The notes under the pieces are model-generated. The model saw only the letters and a program-made list of their open reading frames with translations, searched no databases and was not told the origin of the DNA. The translations under genes were made by a program, and so were the position numbers. From Mytilisepta virgata (lineage: Eukaryota; Mollusca; Bivalvia; Mytilida; Mytilidae): a stretch of 64,000 nucleotides of DNA. Location of the stretch: positions 32,628,150 to 32,692,149 of the forward strand of contig CM051514.1 of the NCBI GenBank assembly GCA_028015205.1. The letters are read 5' to 3'. This document shows positions 34,408-48,200 of this stretch, piece after piece (the stretch's first letter is position 1; every line of letters starts with the position of its first letter).

Positions 34408-37400
34408 GGCAAATTAAAGAAATATTGGCAGAGGTCTTCAACCGTATGATCACAGGTTTTTTTTTATTATTTGTTTTTAAGACAGAGAAATAAGATCATT
34501 GTTGAGTTAATAACTGGTAATGGCTCTGTAAATTTGAATTGTTTTGAGGTCGTATGATGTTTTATTGGTATAATGCAGCATGTTCTTAGAAAAAATAGAC
34601 TAAGTGTTGTGTTCCATTATAGTTTATTGGTAACTACTCGCTTATTTGTGAAAGAATAACATTTTTTGCTACTTTAGACAGGGAATAAAAAAAGTAGCTT
34701 CTGTTCTATTACTAAACAGTTCTTTGATTTGGAAGGTGATTTACTGTTTTCTGTATATTCAGTTTGAAATAAATGTTATCTATTAAACAAAATCATTTTT
34801 CTGCTATGCATTGCGTGGTAACCATGCAACTATTAATTATTGATACATCTGTAGGTTAAATCGAGGTCGATTTTCATTATACATGTGTATGTAAATTAAT
34901 TAAATTTAAATATTTAAACAGATAAGATTTACGTTTTCGTGGAGTAAAATATTTGAAATGAAAGGAATATGTCGCCGTGATAACATGTATCACAGCTGCG
35001 TTTTAAACTTTGTATTTCGTTGTTTTATAGGTCAACGCATAAATATTTTTCCTTTTTAACATTTTGAACTTGAGTGTGCTTTATAAAAATTTGCATTCAT
35101 ATAGCTGATGTGATTATACGACAAACTATGACCGTTGGCGTACAACAAATTAGTTGTGCTCAAGGCCAAATATATTGAAAACTAGAACATATGCAATGCC
35201 AAAATGACCAAATGTGAGGGAAAACTATCCAAGGACAGAGCTTTGAAAGAGGGAGATACTACTTACTTTTCACAAAATGTAATATTTTTATTTTAAATTC
35301 AAATTTTTAATTTCGGGATGATATCAAAACACTGTTTATAATGAGTCAAAGTGAATACATGTACATCATCAGACCTGTGTATTAAGGAAATCAAATGGAT
35401 TAAATAGAAGTTCAGGGGATAATTTTACAAACATTGTTCATGACAGGGCCATTTTCATAGTCCCTTTAGTGACAGTAATTGATATATAGTTGTAACCTTT
35501 ACATGTAGTAATATGTTATATTAACTATTTATTGGATTGCTATAGAAAAATTAGTGAAAAAAGATTCAAGAGAATATTTCTGTGTCTGAATATTTATTGT
35601 ATTCTTACGCAAATTGGGACTGTCTGGAATTAATCAAGAACCCGTATTAATCTGGTAACTAGAATTTACTCTGAAAATGACTAGTAATTAACAGGACATC
35701 AAAAACAACATTTAACTGACAGATGATTTTAACGGGCTGTTTTAATCAACAATCGATACATTAATGAAAATATTGAAATTTTGTTAAAAATAGTTTTTAT
35801 TTTTCATAGAACTGCAGATATATATTTAAGGTACCCAAACACATGCACGTGTTTATGGTTACTATTTACACGTGATTTTATACTGTAAGCACATGGTCCG
35901 TGTTTGTTAAATATAGTCGCAGTGTGGGTTTATTGAAGATCATGTACGTGTAGTCCGTGTACCAAGTAGTATTTAAGCAGTTGTTAACGACATTGCCTTC
36001 CTATCAGCTTGTGTACCAGCAGTTTGTAATGACGTTTATGGTTTAATTTCCAACTCAACCACGAATTTCTACTGAAAAATATATATAATATTTCTGTATC
36101 GAATTAATGTGTATTTTTCTATTTTGTAGTTTTTAATTTTTTTAACGGCCTGGGAGTGGACTTTTGGGTGGCTGACGAGTAAAATGTCTTCTTCCAGGTG
36201 TTTACGAAGAAATATAGTATTTTTTTTTTTAAATATGTGTTAAATAAAAGGCTGGTACACTAGTAAAATATACCATATTCATGTGTTGAGATTTATTTAT
36301 TAAATAAGTTATATTCGTTTGAGCATTGCGAATTAGAATATATATCAAATGTACTGACTATATAGGAATTCAATTTTGATGCACAAGTGCATATATTTCG
36401 TCCATTTACTACTCCACAGGTTTGCTCAAAGCCTAAAATGTTGAAACAAACAAACCAATATTTCGTTAAAACGCAAATTCCGGAAGGTAACAAAAGACCA
36501 AAAGGGTAAAGCCAAAACCATCTAAGAACAGAACATTGCCAGATATTCCTTAGTTTTCACAAAATTTAACATTTTTGTAACAGTAAATCTAAAATATCAA
36601 ATTCGACCAATCAGTACAAAGCCTAAAATGATTTATTACAATCAAGATACCAAGTCCAAACCAAGATATATTCCTTTCCAGTCTGGTAAAGACTAGTTCA
36701 TGTCATTTCAGAAAGACTTCACAATGAATAAATCATGACTGGTCTTGATTGGCTGCAAGGCCATATTTTTTCACTGGTCTCGTTTATTCTTAATTATCTT
36801 GATTATGTTCAAACAAAATACAGATAAAAAGATCTAGAATGGACATATTTACATAGATTGTTCTTGAGTCGGAGAACTTTATAGAGTAGAACAAAACTTT
36901 CTATGTTTCGTTATAACAAATAAATATTAAAAACATAGAAATGTGGAGCCATTACTACTAAGTGGTTGAAACCCTCATAGAATTAGAGTCTACCAGAAGT
37001 AGTATCGAGGGCGTAGTCTTAAAATCTCAGAATATTAAATTGTTGCGCACAAACCTCTGTTTGATTCTAACTGACACATAACGACTGTCATCAATTGATA
37101 AAAGCAAAAATCTGTACTCAACGCATTCTGTCAGGGAATATGGCGTACGTCTATTAATGTAATAGTTAATAGACGTTTTCATATCTTCCAATGAATCGTA
37201 AAGCATGATGTAATACAACATGTAGTCGATTTCTTTTCTAAGAACTACATGTTGACTTATTCCAGTAAATTTCTATTTTTGTTTTTTTATTTCATCATGG
37301 ACTATATTTCCCATGTGAAGATTATAAAATAATTATAACAATATTGGCTGCTCAATTTTAAATACAAAATAAAAAATTAATCATATGCTTTACAGTTAAT

Positions 37401-37945
37401 AAAATAGAAAAAAAATACACTTTTTACGTTGTTGCAGTAAAGTCCCATGTAACACAATATGTGAAAAATTTGATTTGTGTGTACATTTCCTCTTCTCACA
37501 GCAAAGATATTTTTCCCATTCCACAAAGGGGAACACACGGGGTAAGGCCAAAGTTGTTTTTTTTCTTTGTTTTAAGTCCGCGTGCGGGTAGGTTTTTTGC
37601 CTCATATGGTCAAAAACAAACACAAACGTTTCTCAATCGGTAAAAATATAGGAATTCAACATATGATTTAATGAATCGATCTTCTCTTGTATTTATTCAT
37701 ATAAGAATACTTGGATGTGGAATAAATGTCCATGAGACAATGATACTGTACAAGGAAATACAAAATATCATATAGAGAACGCCCAGCAACAATGGACAAA
37801 GGTGCTCTGTAAATGGTGCCAGACCAGACAAAACTATCAAAAATTATCTTCCATTTGAATCTCTTGTTCTTGTCTGGTGTCACAGATTAATTTTTCCATT
37901 CCAGTTTTACCCTTATGAAATTTGTATGAGGATAAAATGCACTGT

Positions 37946-38036
37946 GTTCTGTTTTTTGTTTTTTTTTTGTTTTGTTTTGTTCTTTTTTCTGTTTCTTTTT
38001 TGTTTTGTTTTTTGTTTTGTTTTTTTTTGCTGCGGG
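37946..38036. repeat. T/G-rich low-complexity tract
   Basis: Long runs of TTTTTG/TTTTGT units. The long lysine-rich frame on the minus strand here comes from this tract and is not a gene. Confidence 0.8.
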
Positions 38037-38502
38037 TTTTTTTCCTGGCTCGCCGGTAGGTTTTCACGGACTCAGTTAACACAAAACACAGAACAAAAAA
38101 CATACAAAATTTTGATACTTTTATATACACCAGAAAATTCGTCAAATGATTAGATAACTTGTTTGGTCTATGGTTCTCAAGTTGAGTAGGCATGAGTTGT
38201 ACCTTTCTATCACGGGTTCATAAAAGAAAATAATAACAGGTAGAATCCCCTGGTTTTGCTGTTGGATCTTTTATTTTAATAAAAATTCCTGTTTCTTTGT
38301 TGAGATGTAAACGTCTTTCTTTTTACAGTTGTGGCGTTCTTGCTCCTGAGAGACCTTCTCATGATAACATTCTTCAACCTTTGATGTGTTCATTTATTGT
38401 ATTTATGTATTATTTTAATACAGTGGTTAATTTCAATTTAATTCCGTTGAAAGTGCCCTACTAATTATCTTAAAGGCGAACATCGTTGAAATAATTTCAT
38501 TT

Positions 38503-39008
38503 CCTAGGATTTTTACTTGACTTTTTTCATTAAGTTAAGGGTAAACGTAGTTAAATTAAAACACAAAATAGGAGTTGAAGCTTTATATATAGCATTGAGT
38601 AACAGTTGACCAGTGAAAGATACTTATCTTAAGAAAGTATGTTTCAAATTTTAACAAGATGTTTTGAGCATTTCGAAGTCGACACGTTTTTTAATTTACC
38701 CGAAAATGTTAATTTTGTGATTTTTCGTACATATATGGACAAGGCGACTTAACTCCAAAACAACATGTTACTTTCATAAGGTAACAGCACCGAGGAACCT
38801 AAGGAAATGTCAATCTAGAGAGTCTTTTTAGTAACTTCAAACTTTGATCACAGATACAAAGAATTTGGCAATATTTTGTAACCATTTTTCCCCATTTCAG
38901 TAATGATGATTTAAGTTTTTAGAATAATTATGAATATTTACACTGGAAACAATTAGAAAAATCTTTTCATGTACTTATTAATAAAGTTTTATTTTTAAGG
39001 AGAATTCT
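38503..39008 (+). repeat. ~0.5-kb dispersed repeat R3, copy 1
   Basis: Shares its whole length with two opposite-orientation copies at 40454-40980 and 43149-43644. Common blocks include AAACACAAAATAGGAGTTGAAGC, CTTCAAACTTTGATCACAGATACAAAGAA, and ATAATTATGAATATTTACACTGGAAACAAT. In copy A the corresponding site reads TTCATTTCTAGATTAATTGAT without the insert. Confidence 0.85.
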
Positions 39009-39705
39009 GGATTAATTGATACACTTTCGCATTTATTAAATTAAACATGACTAAGGTAAAGTCAACCTGAACCATGTCTGCCGATGAAAAAAATCTCCCA
39101 GAAGTACAATAAATAATAATTTGCTATTTATATGTCTAACAAAATGCATTTGGGTCGATGTAATTAAACAGTAACGTCATTGAACGTGATGATTTCAAAT
39201 AGTTACTTTCCAATGTACCAACATGATCAAATATAATGATTCTCAAGAGAGCGTTAAATTAATTCATGATTAAAAAACGTTTTCTATCCAACTTTTTTTA
39301 ACCAGGGCGAAATTGCAATTGCAAAATTTTTTTATTGCATTACCACTTTTAATCATTATAACATTAACTGATTAAACGTGTTCATAAGCTCTTAGGTGAA
39401 AACGTATGATAATCTGTTTTTCCTTGGCTTTGATAATGGGACAAGACTCCTTCCTTATCCATTGTAAAATTGATGATGGGAAAAATCAGTTGAATTACTT
39501 TGAAACATTATTGTTAACATCAACATACCCAACTATTTTTTTCATTTTCATGTTCGATAACTCCGTATTGATTATAGCACTACTAACCCTCGTTCTCACT
39601 TTTAAAAACTTTGTTTTGAAATTTGTACTAACATTTCACATCGATTATAATTCCAATGCATACAAATTTGACAATAAGTAATAATATGAAATTGTTACAA
39701 TATTA

Positions 39706-40197
39706 ATAAACGTATCACAAAATACCGAAATAAATTTGATGCACTGTGTGGCCATTTCATTGACTGACAACTCATCAGCAGTGCTCGAGATCAAAGTGTT
39801 GGAAAACCGGTTAAAGATATAATGATGAATTAATAAGCATGACCATTAAAATCCAAAAAATAAACAAAAAGGAATCCATTCTCAGCTAAGGGTTACCTCT
39901 GCATCAACAGGAAGGGCCTTTGAAATTTCTTATAATTTTGTCAAATTTTGAACAGAAAATTTAGAGGCATTTGAGTAATGAATCATGTCAGAACAAAAAT
40001 TCTGGCTACTGGCCTGATAAAGTTCTTGGGGACTTACAGTCCACCAGCAGTGACATAGACCCAGTTGTAGTAATAAAACGTATCACAAAATACAGAAATA
40101 AATTTGATGCACTGTATGGCCATTTCGTTGACTGACAACTCATCAGCAGTGCTCGAGATCAAAGTATTGGAAAACCGGTTAAAGATATAATGATAAA
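39706..40197. repeat. Direct repeat pair (~120 bp) with ~366-bp period
   Basis: 39708-39830 and about 40073-40197 are near-identical (AACGTATCACAAAATAC, GCCATTTC.TTGACTGACAACTCATCAGCAGTGCTCGAG). The sequence between carries TCCACCAGCAG. On the opposite strand the order CTGCTGGTGGA ... CTGCTGATGAG matches the 370-bp units of the array at 52714-53568, so both probably belong to one repeat family. Confidence 0.75.
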
Positions 40198-40453
40198 TAA
40201 TAATGAAATTTATGACCAATTTATTCAAACTATCATATGTACATACACATAATAAAGAGCTATGGAGCAAGACTTTTTTTCTCATTTTTTAACCCACAAA
40301 ACAAGAGAATTATTTTTTGGTAAAATTGATTTGATTTTTATCTGAAGTAAATTTATAGGTAAAGAAATATATTTTCCACAACATGGTGTGTGTACCTTGA
40401 CTGTACAGGTGTTTATTGTTCCAAACGTTAAGGTTCACACATACATTGAATAG

Positions 40454-40980
40454 CCTTTCTACTTAAAAAAATGAAACTTTATTAATAAGTACATGAACAC
40501 ATTTTTCTTATTGTTTCCAGGGTAAATATTCATAATTATTCTAAAAAACTTAAATCATCCTTACTAAAATGGTGAAAAATGGTTACAAAATATTGCCAAG
40601 TTCTTTGTATCTGTGATCAAAGTTTGAAGTTGCTAGAAAGACTCACTAGACTGAAATTTCCTTAGGCTCCTCTATCATTTCTATACTGTTACCGTATTAA
40701 AGTCAGATGTTGTTCTGGAGTTATGTCGCCTTGTCCGTAAACAATCAAATGTGCACGAAAAATCACAAAATTAACAATTTTTGGGTAAATTAAAAATCGT
40801 GTAGACTTCGATGTGCTCAATATATCTTGTTAAAATTTGAAACATACTTTGTTAAGATAAGTATCTTTTAATGGTCAACTGCTAATCAATGCTAAACATA
40901 TAGCTTCAACTCCTATTTTGTGTTTTAATTTAATGAAGTTTACCCTTCACTAAATGACAAACGTCAAGTAAAAAGCCTAC
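40454..40980 (-). repeat. ~0.5-kb dispersed repeat R3, copy 2
   Basis: Reverse-oriented relative of 38503-39008, ending in GTCAAGTAAAAAGCCTAC. With copy 1 it forms a large inverted repeat around about 1.4 kb. Non-coding. Confidence 0.85.
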
Positions 40981-43148
40981 ATTGAATGTTTACAGGTAAA
41001 CCGTTTGCTAACCAAAAACATCGGAATTTCAATTTTTTTTCAACGCTACAATTTTTAATAATTAATGCAATGTTTTAATAAAGAAGCTAATTCAAAAAAA
41101 CACACACACCCTTAAATCCATTATACACCAACGATAAATGGTTGCTGGCTTACGTAGATTAAAAAGCAATTACAAAGTCACAAAATTCAAAAATCAAAAT
41201 CTCTACCAAGTAAATAACATAAAAAATACAAATTTGCATGAAATATACACGATATATATATAAATACATGAGCCACAACTGCCATTTTGAAAAATCCTGA
41301 CAACTTCGAAAAATTCATCTTTTTAAATCGATTAGGGACGTAATTTGCACACGATTTAAACTGTTAAAAATAGCGTTCAGCTCTAGAAATATGTTTCAGT
41401 TATTACAATATAGTTGCAAAGTATTACTTTTGTTTAAGGAATTTGTGAAATTGATGTATAAGAAGATGTGGGTTTGTTAGTTTTACTATAGAGACAACGG
41501 ACAAAAGACGAGAAAAAAGCGATATTTACAATTGATCGGGGACGTAATTTAATCTAAATTTAAACTGTCAGAATCAACATTTTTAGGAGGGATAGTGTTC
41601 GAAGACCAAGGAAAGAGCTGCAAAAGGTAGAAAATGGGTGAGATTAACGGAAAAATTCAAGTTTATTGAAGGGTCAATGCAATTGTAATGAGGGAAATTG
41701 ACTAAATATGGCGGATCGCCACGTCATCAAACCAGGTGATGTCTTACTCAGTTGGATATGCATTAATGTTTTGATACCAATTTTGATGCACAGGAATTGC
41801 ACATTTAATCGATTTATCAGTTTTGCACAATGCTAAAGTGTTGAAAACTATAACAATAATCCAAAACGTTGAAGAACGAATTAAAAAATGCCTAATGAAA
41901 TGAACAAAATGGTAGAGCAAAAAACATCTACGGGCAGAACTATATGCCCGAAGGAGCTATTCCTTGGTTTTCACAAAATTTAACATGTTGGTATCATAAA
42001 GTTTAAAGTATCAATTTTTCGAAGTACTGGCGACTAGCAAGATGTAAAGTTGACCTACAAAATCATTTATACAATAGAAAACATTATTGATTAGAAATTT
42101 ATTTTGTCTTTATAATTATAAAATATAAGAAAAATTGTAAGTGAGCAGTACTTATATTGGTGTTCTTCATGTCGATGTTCCTGTAATACCATCAACCAAT
42201 TGTCAAGAGCTAAGACAAACAGGACGTACGTCACGCTGACTTCTGCCATACTCAAACGACATTACCAGAAAATAGATTTTTACCGTAAAATTGCTAGATT
42301 GATAAAGAAGGTATATGATAATTTTTTAAAAATCCAATATGATCTTAAATCAAACGGACAGAAATCTAGTTTGTTTTATTGTTGTAAATTTCTATTTGCG
42401 AAAGTTGCGTTTTCAACGTGTTCAATGATAAAGTTTATTTCTAGATGGGGTTTATGCTTATATAGAAGCTATTACAGTTTCTATTAACTTCATAAACCAG
42501 AAGGGAGTAGTTCAACTGAGCTAGTACAAAAGCGTACAAATAGTTAAAAGAGTGAATTAAGATGATTGATATTTAGAAACTGAATACCTCATACGTAGTC
42601 TGTCATCAAAATATTTAGCTTTGAATCAAAATTCATTTGAGAATCGTGATAGAAATTCAGATACCATTGGAAACCATCTTGTCGTGCTACTACACCCCCA
42701 ACCATAGATCAACTTGTTCACTAAAGATATTTAGCCAACAGATACAAACAGGACAACCGCTATAATAAAAAGCAGTCTACTGTGTAATCATTATAATACG
42801 CACAATTCCAGGTCACAATTAATTCTGATTTTATTAAATATAAATAAAAATAGTAAAACGTTAGTGATCACTTGCCTACACAATATATTCAGCCAACAGA
42901 TACAAAAAGGCCAATAACTCTTTCAATAATCGATGAGCTGTGAATTGGAAGAATGAGCACATATTCATGTCATGCCCAAACATGATAACAATTATGAACA
43001 AAATCTGTCAAAGATGAATGACTGGTTTTGTACATAAAGTATTAATTCAGACAAACGATATGAAAAGCACAATTACTCAGGTAAAAACCTAACAACCTTG
43101 ATTCCGTATAATATACGTATGTTCAGGTCACCTCTAACCATGATATAG
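40981..43148. other. Gene-free stretch with R2-family copy
   Basis: No exon seen. About 41775-42000 is an R2 copy (GATGCACAGGAATTGCACAT ... GGAGCTATTCCTTGGTTTTCAC). Around 42335-42395 a 55-base piece resembles 32030-32085 of copy A (TCAAACGGACAGAAATCTAGTTTGTTTTATTG). Confidence 0.55.
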
Positions 43149-43644
43149 ACTTTCTACTTTAAAAAATGAAACTTTATTAAAACATATTTCTTATTGTTTC
43201 CAGCGTAAATATTCATAATTATTCTTAAAAAACAAATCATTGTTACTAAAATGTTGAAAAATGGATACAAAATAGTGCCAAGTTCTTTGTATCTGTGATC
43301 AAAGTTTGAAGTTGCTAAACTGACTGGTACAAGACTCAATAGTCTGACATTTCCTTAGTCTCCTCTATACTGTTCCCTTACATTGTATGAATCTGTAGTT
43401 ATCGCCTTGTCCATAAAACAATAAAATATACACGAAAAATCACAAAATTATGAATTTTCGACTTTGAAAAGTTCAATATATCTTGTTAAAATTTGAAACA
43501 TACATTTGTAATTTGTTCAGATAAGTATCTTTCAATGGTCAACTGCTAATCAATCCTAAACATATAGCTCTAACTCCTAATTTGTGTTTTATTTTAATGA
43601 ATTTTACCCTTGACTTATTAAAAAACGTCAAGTAAAAAGCCTAC
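43149..43644 (-). repeat. ~0.5-kb dispersed repeat R3, copy 3
   Basis: Same orientation as copy 2 and very similar to it (CTTTGTATCTGTGATCAAAGTTTGAAGTTGCTA, CAACTGCTAATCAATCCTAAACATATAGCT). It also ends in GTCAAGTAAAAAGCCTAC. The small reading frame across it is incidental. Confidence 0.85.
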
Positions 43645-43774
43645 ATGTACATGATACCAGATATGAACAAAACCTGTCAAAATGAACGAATACTTGCGTA
43701 CACAATTTGAATCGGTACTGTTCAGTAGAGCGAGTTTGCTATCACATTAAAATTCAGTCTTTGTTAATTTCATC

Positions 43775-43870
43775 ACTCCAAAACTTTTACGGTCGTCATC
43801 ATGAATTAATTGGCCGATATGAAGTTTGTTGTTTGTAATGAGTTTGTCTTGCCCTTTGATTTCTATTTTA
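43775..43870 (+). repeat. R1-family fragment
   Basis: CATCACTCCAAAACTTTTACGGTCGTCATCATGAATTAATTGGCCGATATGAAG followed by GTTTGTAATGAGTTTGTC, the start of R1 only. Confidence 0.65.
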
Positions 43871-44535
43871 CGGATATTTCGTTTGTTTCATTCAAAACCG
43901 AAAGCGTAAAACCAAAGACCGCGATTTTTTAAATTATTTTGATGAACTTAGCTCTCAGACTTAGCACGGATAATTAACAGTACTTCATTATTATAAAGAA
44001 TAAACAAAATTCGAAGAGCACGGTCAGCAGACATTGTTTGCAATTAGATTAGGTGTATTTACAGTTCAGCTGCTCTTTAATAAAACACATCACATTTTGT
44101 ATCAATTTTTCAGGACAATAGATATATATTCCATTAAACATTTATAGTATATATAAAATTTGATGATTCAGTTATTTTCATTCAATTGTATTTTGCATTT
44201 TGGCTGTTCCGTTTTTAAACACGAAAATACTCTTTCGGTGAAATATTCCGGAAATGCGCATCAAATAGTTCTAGAACCAGAATTATGGTTTTTCAAAACC
44301 ATATGGTCTTCATCCAATGTTAAAACAAGTAATATAACCTCTGCAATTGTAAGATTAGTTTCTTAACAATGTACATCTACTTGTATTGGACATTTGTACA
44401 TAGTATGCAAAACAAAGTTTTTGGCTCAATATGAAAATTATCAACAAATACACAAATAAATGTCATAAAATGAGAACTACATGTATGACAACTCACACAG
44501 TCATAGGTTATTCATTTGACATGGTTTTCTGTTGG
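43871..44535. other. Downstream flank / 3' UTR of chitin synthase
   Basis: Transcript 3' sequence of the minus-strand chitin synthase gene must lie here. I see no canonical AATAAA on the minus strand close to the stop; an ATTAAA at about 44076-44081 is a possible signal. About 44160-44370 has repeat character. Confidence 0.45.
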
Positions 44536-45299
44536 TCAACGGAAAAATGTAACTGATCTTGATATACCCGGTCTTTGTTCAACATTACTTGGCTGACGTG
44601 TATTCTTCATTTGTTTAAAGATATAATCAACTGTTGCATTTTGTCTTTCTCCTAACCCGGGGTTTTCTTGCGCTCTTTTATAAAGTGATACGTTACGTTG
44701 TAATACTTTCGTCAGATCTAGGACTTGTGACTCTGTATTTTGTCTCGTAATATCTCGTGGTGTCTCGTCCAATGTTTTGGAAGAAGTGTTATTGTTTTCA
44801 TTGGTAATTCCAGCGACAGTCTTTGGATCCAAAAGTAGTTCAACCGCTTCCTGTGGCTTATTGTTGGATCCACCCAAGGGAGACTCGGCGGTGATATGAA
44901 TGATAGTAGAAAAACGATGATACACCATACAAACAAACTGGATTAAAAGTAAAATTCCAAACGTAAATGTAAAAAGAATAGAAAGTGGTTCAATTGAGAC
45001 CTTACGTTCACCACAACTGAATCGTACAACTAATGATTCATTGAAAGCTTCTGCTTCCGATAACGCATAAATAATGGTCACTAAAATAGCGTTTATCAAA
45101 AATACGATTATACAAACTTTGTTTCGTAGTTCTAATAAGTCCTTTTTTAACTGATCAGCATGATTTTTGTCTATTTGTGTTGGAAACAAATAAGTATCAA
45201 TTAAGCCCCTCCAAAATTGGCTTTCTGATTTTTCAATATTAGTGTTGAATTTCAAATCATATCCCCGAAGTAATGGATCAATTCGTTTAGGATTTTCAG
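44536..45299 (-). CDS. Chitin synthase exon 16 (C-terminal)
   Basis: Begins ENPKRIDPLLRGYD, contains FWRGLIDTYLFPTQ and LLELRNKVCIIVFLINAIL (conserved), then a second helix and a polar tail ending RSVTFFR. It ends with a stop at 44536. Confidence 0.94.
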
Positions 45300-48200
45300 C
45301 TAAAATTAAAAGTAAATAACATTGTTATGTTTTCAAAAACGTTATAATTTTAGTTAAGTACAATGTAATCCTTGTGGAATTTGTTTGAATCTGTAGTGAA
45401 AATAATGAGAAAATATGTTTAATACTGATATTGAAGCACTGGATAATTGAATTAATAAAAATGAAATCCAGAAAATTATAGGAATATGTGAATCCATTAA
45501 CAGAATAACAAATACTTTCAGGAAAAAGAAAAACTGAGTAAAAACAAAAAACTATAAAAAGACTAAATCTCAAAATAAATCATGTGGTGTTCAAAGTTAA
45601 TTTTGTCCCTTTCTGTTAACAACAAATGGGCAAATTCTTCCGAGATAATTTATAATTCCTGTTAGGTGTCAATTCCAATACGATGCAAAATTAAACTGAA
45701 GAAATGCATTATCTTTTGTCAATACATAAACTTCGTACAGGCAAAAAATTCTGATGACGACTTTCTTTTAATAATTAAATATAAACGAAGACATGACATT
45801 AGGTGATACAGATATATATTTATTTTTGAATTTTTGTATGTGATGAAATGGTTCTAACATTGTAACAAGGTTTCCTGGTATGAATCGATTTTTGCATCAT
45901 CCACTTAACTGTGCGAGGAGAGGTTACAGTACTGGGCAAAGGGACGTAGAAAGTGTACGATCGACAAACTATGTATGTTGTTATAGAATGATGTTACCAT
46001 TGTGAAAGACAGGATATGATATACTACATGTATTATTTCCTGATAAATAAATATTTTTTCAGATATTATCTCCGTGATTCTTTCTTATAAATTTTTTGAC
46101 TTCTAACCTTTTGTGCTTGCACTGCTCTGCGATTCACCAAGCCTATGCTCACTTGGATTTTCTAGGTTTTGACTATCTGGTGTAGTCTTCTCCTTGTTTG
46201 ATTTACAACATTTTCTGTAAAAATAAAACAATACAAAGAAAATTAAGATGAAATCCCAATATAATACTGAAGCTATATATAAACCAGGGTAGACTATATC
46301 TCGACCCTAGGGAGAGAAACAACAGGAAGTAGACACAAGAGTGGTACAATTGCCAAATGATTTGCTTCATTTATACTTGGTATGATATATTCAAGCAAAT
46401 TTTTGAATCACTGTATACAATTCTTAAGTAGACTATTGAAAGGTTACAATACAAAATGGAGTGCCATGGATTTTGAATGCCACTGAAACAGAACAGAATG
46501 TTGAAAAGGAAAGGATAATTTAGCCATCTATAGCTGCTATTTGGTTACTCTTTTTTCAAAATCTACAGAAGAGATCTTAGGTGAAAGTATATGGCATCCA
46601 CTATAATCCACGTCCAAGTTTTCTGTTTTATTATTTGACCCCATCCCACCCCACCCCCCCCCCCCCGTACACTACTCATGGGCCCACCAAACAGCTACCA
46701 AAAATTGGTATTTACCTGAAAAAGGTGAATATGTTTTTAAGGTAGGATTCATCTTTTCCGTCTTCATCTGATTTTTTCTCTCTGGTACCCCAGTTGACAT
46801 TGTTGAGATTTCCGATGGAATATAAAAACATTAACATTGACATTGATGGTATAGCAATGAAAAACAAAAGACCATGCAGTATACACGATGCTTCCTGAAA
46901 ATAAATTCACATACTAGTTGGTTTTAATATTTGATTAATTCAGCTCACATTTTTCCATTAAATTAAAGTAATTTATTGAATAACGAATTACTTTTAAAAA
47001 ATAAGATTTTATTATGTATGCTGTATATTAGAGAGATTTGCTTATATACAACTGTTCATAAAACTCCTTATAGACAGCCAATTTACCCAATGACATAAAA
47101 ATTATTCCTTTAAACCCCATCTTTTTATATGTTCTTGGTGTTATTAATTATGAAAGAAACGTTCAATAAATGTTCTGTTAGATTTTTGGTTGTATTTGTC
47201 TTCAACATTCATTGTGACTGTTCTTCATAGTACTAAAAGATATTCAAACCGTAACTGTAATTGCGAAAAAATTAAATTGCCACCAAATACTCCAAAAAGG
47301 TAATTATAACCTGCTCTGTCCTATCTATTTTTAAAGCAAGTGATTTGAGCCAACCTAAGCAAGGTGATAAATCACGTCTCATACGTAAGAGGAATATTAG
47401 ACAAGAACGTCTAGACTCCTCTTTTCTCTTAGTGGAATTAATACAAATACCTGAACACGAGTTAGAGGTTATAGGGGCATATTCAATAATTCAGTGTTTT
47501 TTTTTATTCGATATACTTGTATGTTTAAATATTTTTAGCGTTGTTTTATCTAACATACCTCTGGATGTAAGATGGCTGAAATTAGGAAAACACCTACAAC
47601 AAAGCAAAGAATAACGGTCGTTGTTGAGCAAAACCCTTCATCCACTGCTGTCTTCAGTAGTCCCATCATAACTACTAACATTACAATAGCATAAATGGCT
47701 GACATGATGGCTGCAAACATCAGCTGAAACAAGGTCATGTGTATATTAATAAGAGTTATGGAAAGATAGACGCATATATTTAGCAAAATTCAAAGCAAAT
47801 GGCAAATTGAAGGGTAGTGGTAATGGTTAGTGTTAAGTTTATATATAGATTCTCTCTGTAGAAATCCTATAACTCACGAGTAAATTGAAGGAGAATCTGT
47901 TTCTCCTATGCTTTGCGACAAAAAACCTCAAGAAAATGTCGTTGCTATGTAGTTTGTTTACATGGACGTCGTTTCGGGACTTCTCTAGTTTATCGTTCCA
48001 ATAACTATAGAAAAAACGGCGGGAAGTCCCATACAGAAAATTAATCACTGGGAAGTGGTTAAACATATTATGTAAACACGTCAAGAATAGGAGAAAGTTC
48101 GTTATAGGGTTGCTGCATTGCACTTTATGGTCAGGGTCCAACAAAATCAACTTATGTAGACTTAGCATCTGTTAAAATAGTCTTGGCATTTAGGACTACA

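Larger units (their letters stand above)
34105..39470. repeat. Paralogous block, copy B
   Basis: Collinear with 15335-32025 once that copy's insertions are removed. It has no LINE, Harbinger element, R1 insert at the 29676 site or foldback. It carries its own additions: an R2 copy (about 36360-36600), a T/G-rich tract (37946-38035) and a 0.5-kb repeat (38503-39008). The island sequences are clearly diverged, so the duplication is not recent. No gene is seen in it. Confidence 0.75.

Noticed and set aside
37837..38193. Lysine-rich 118-residue frame (minus)
   Set aside because: It is the translation of a T/G-rich simple repeat. No domain and no gene context.
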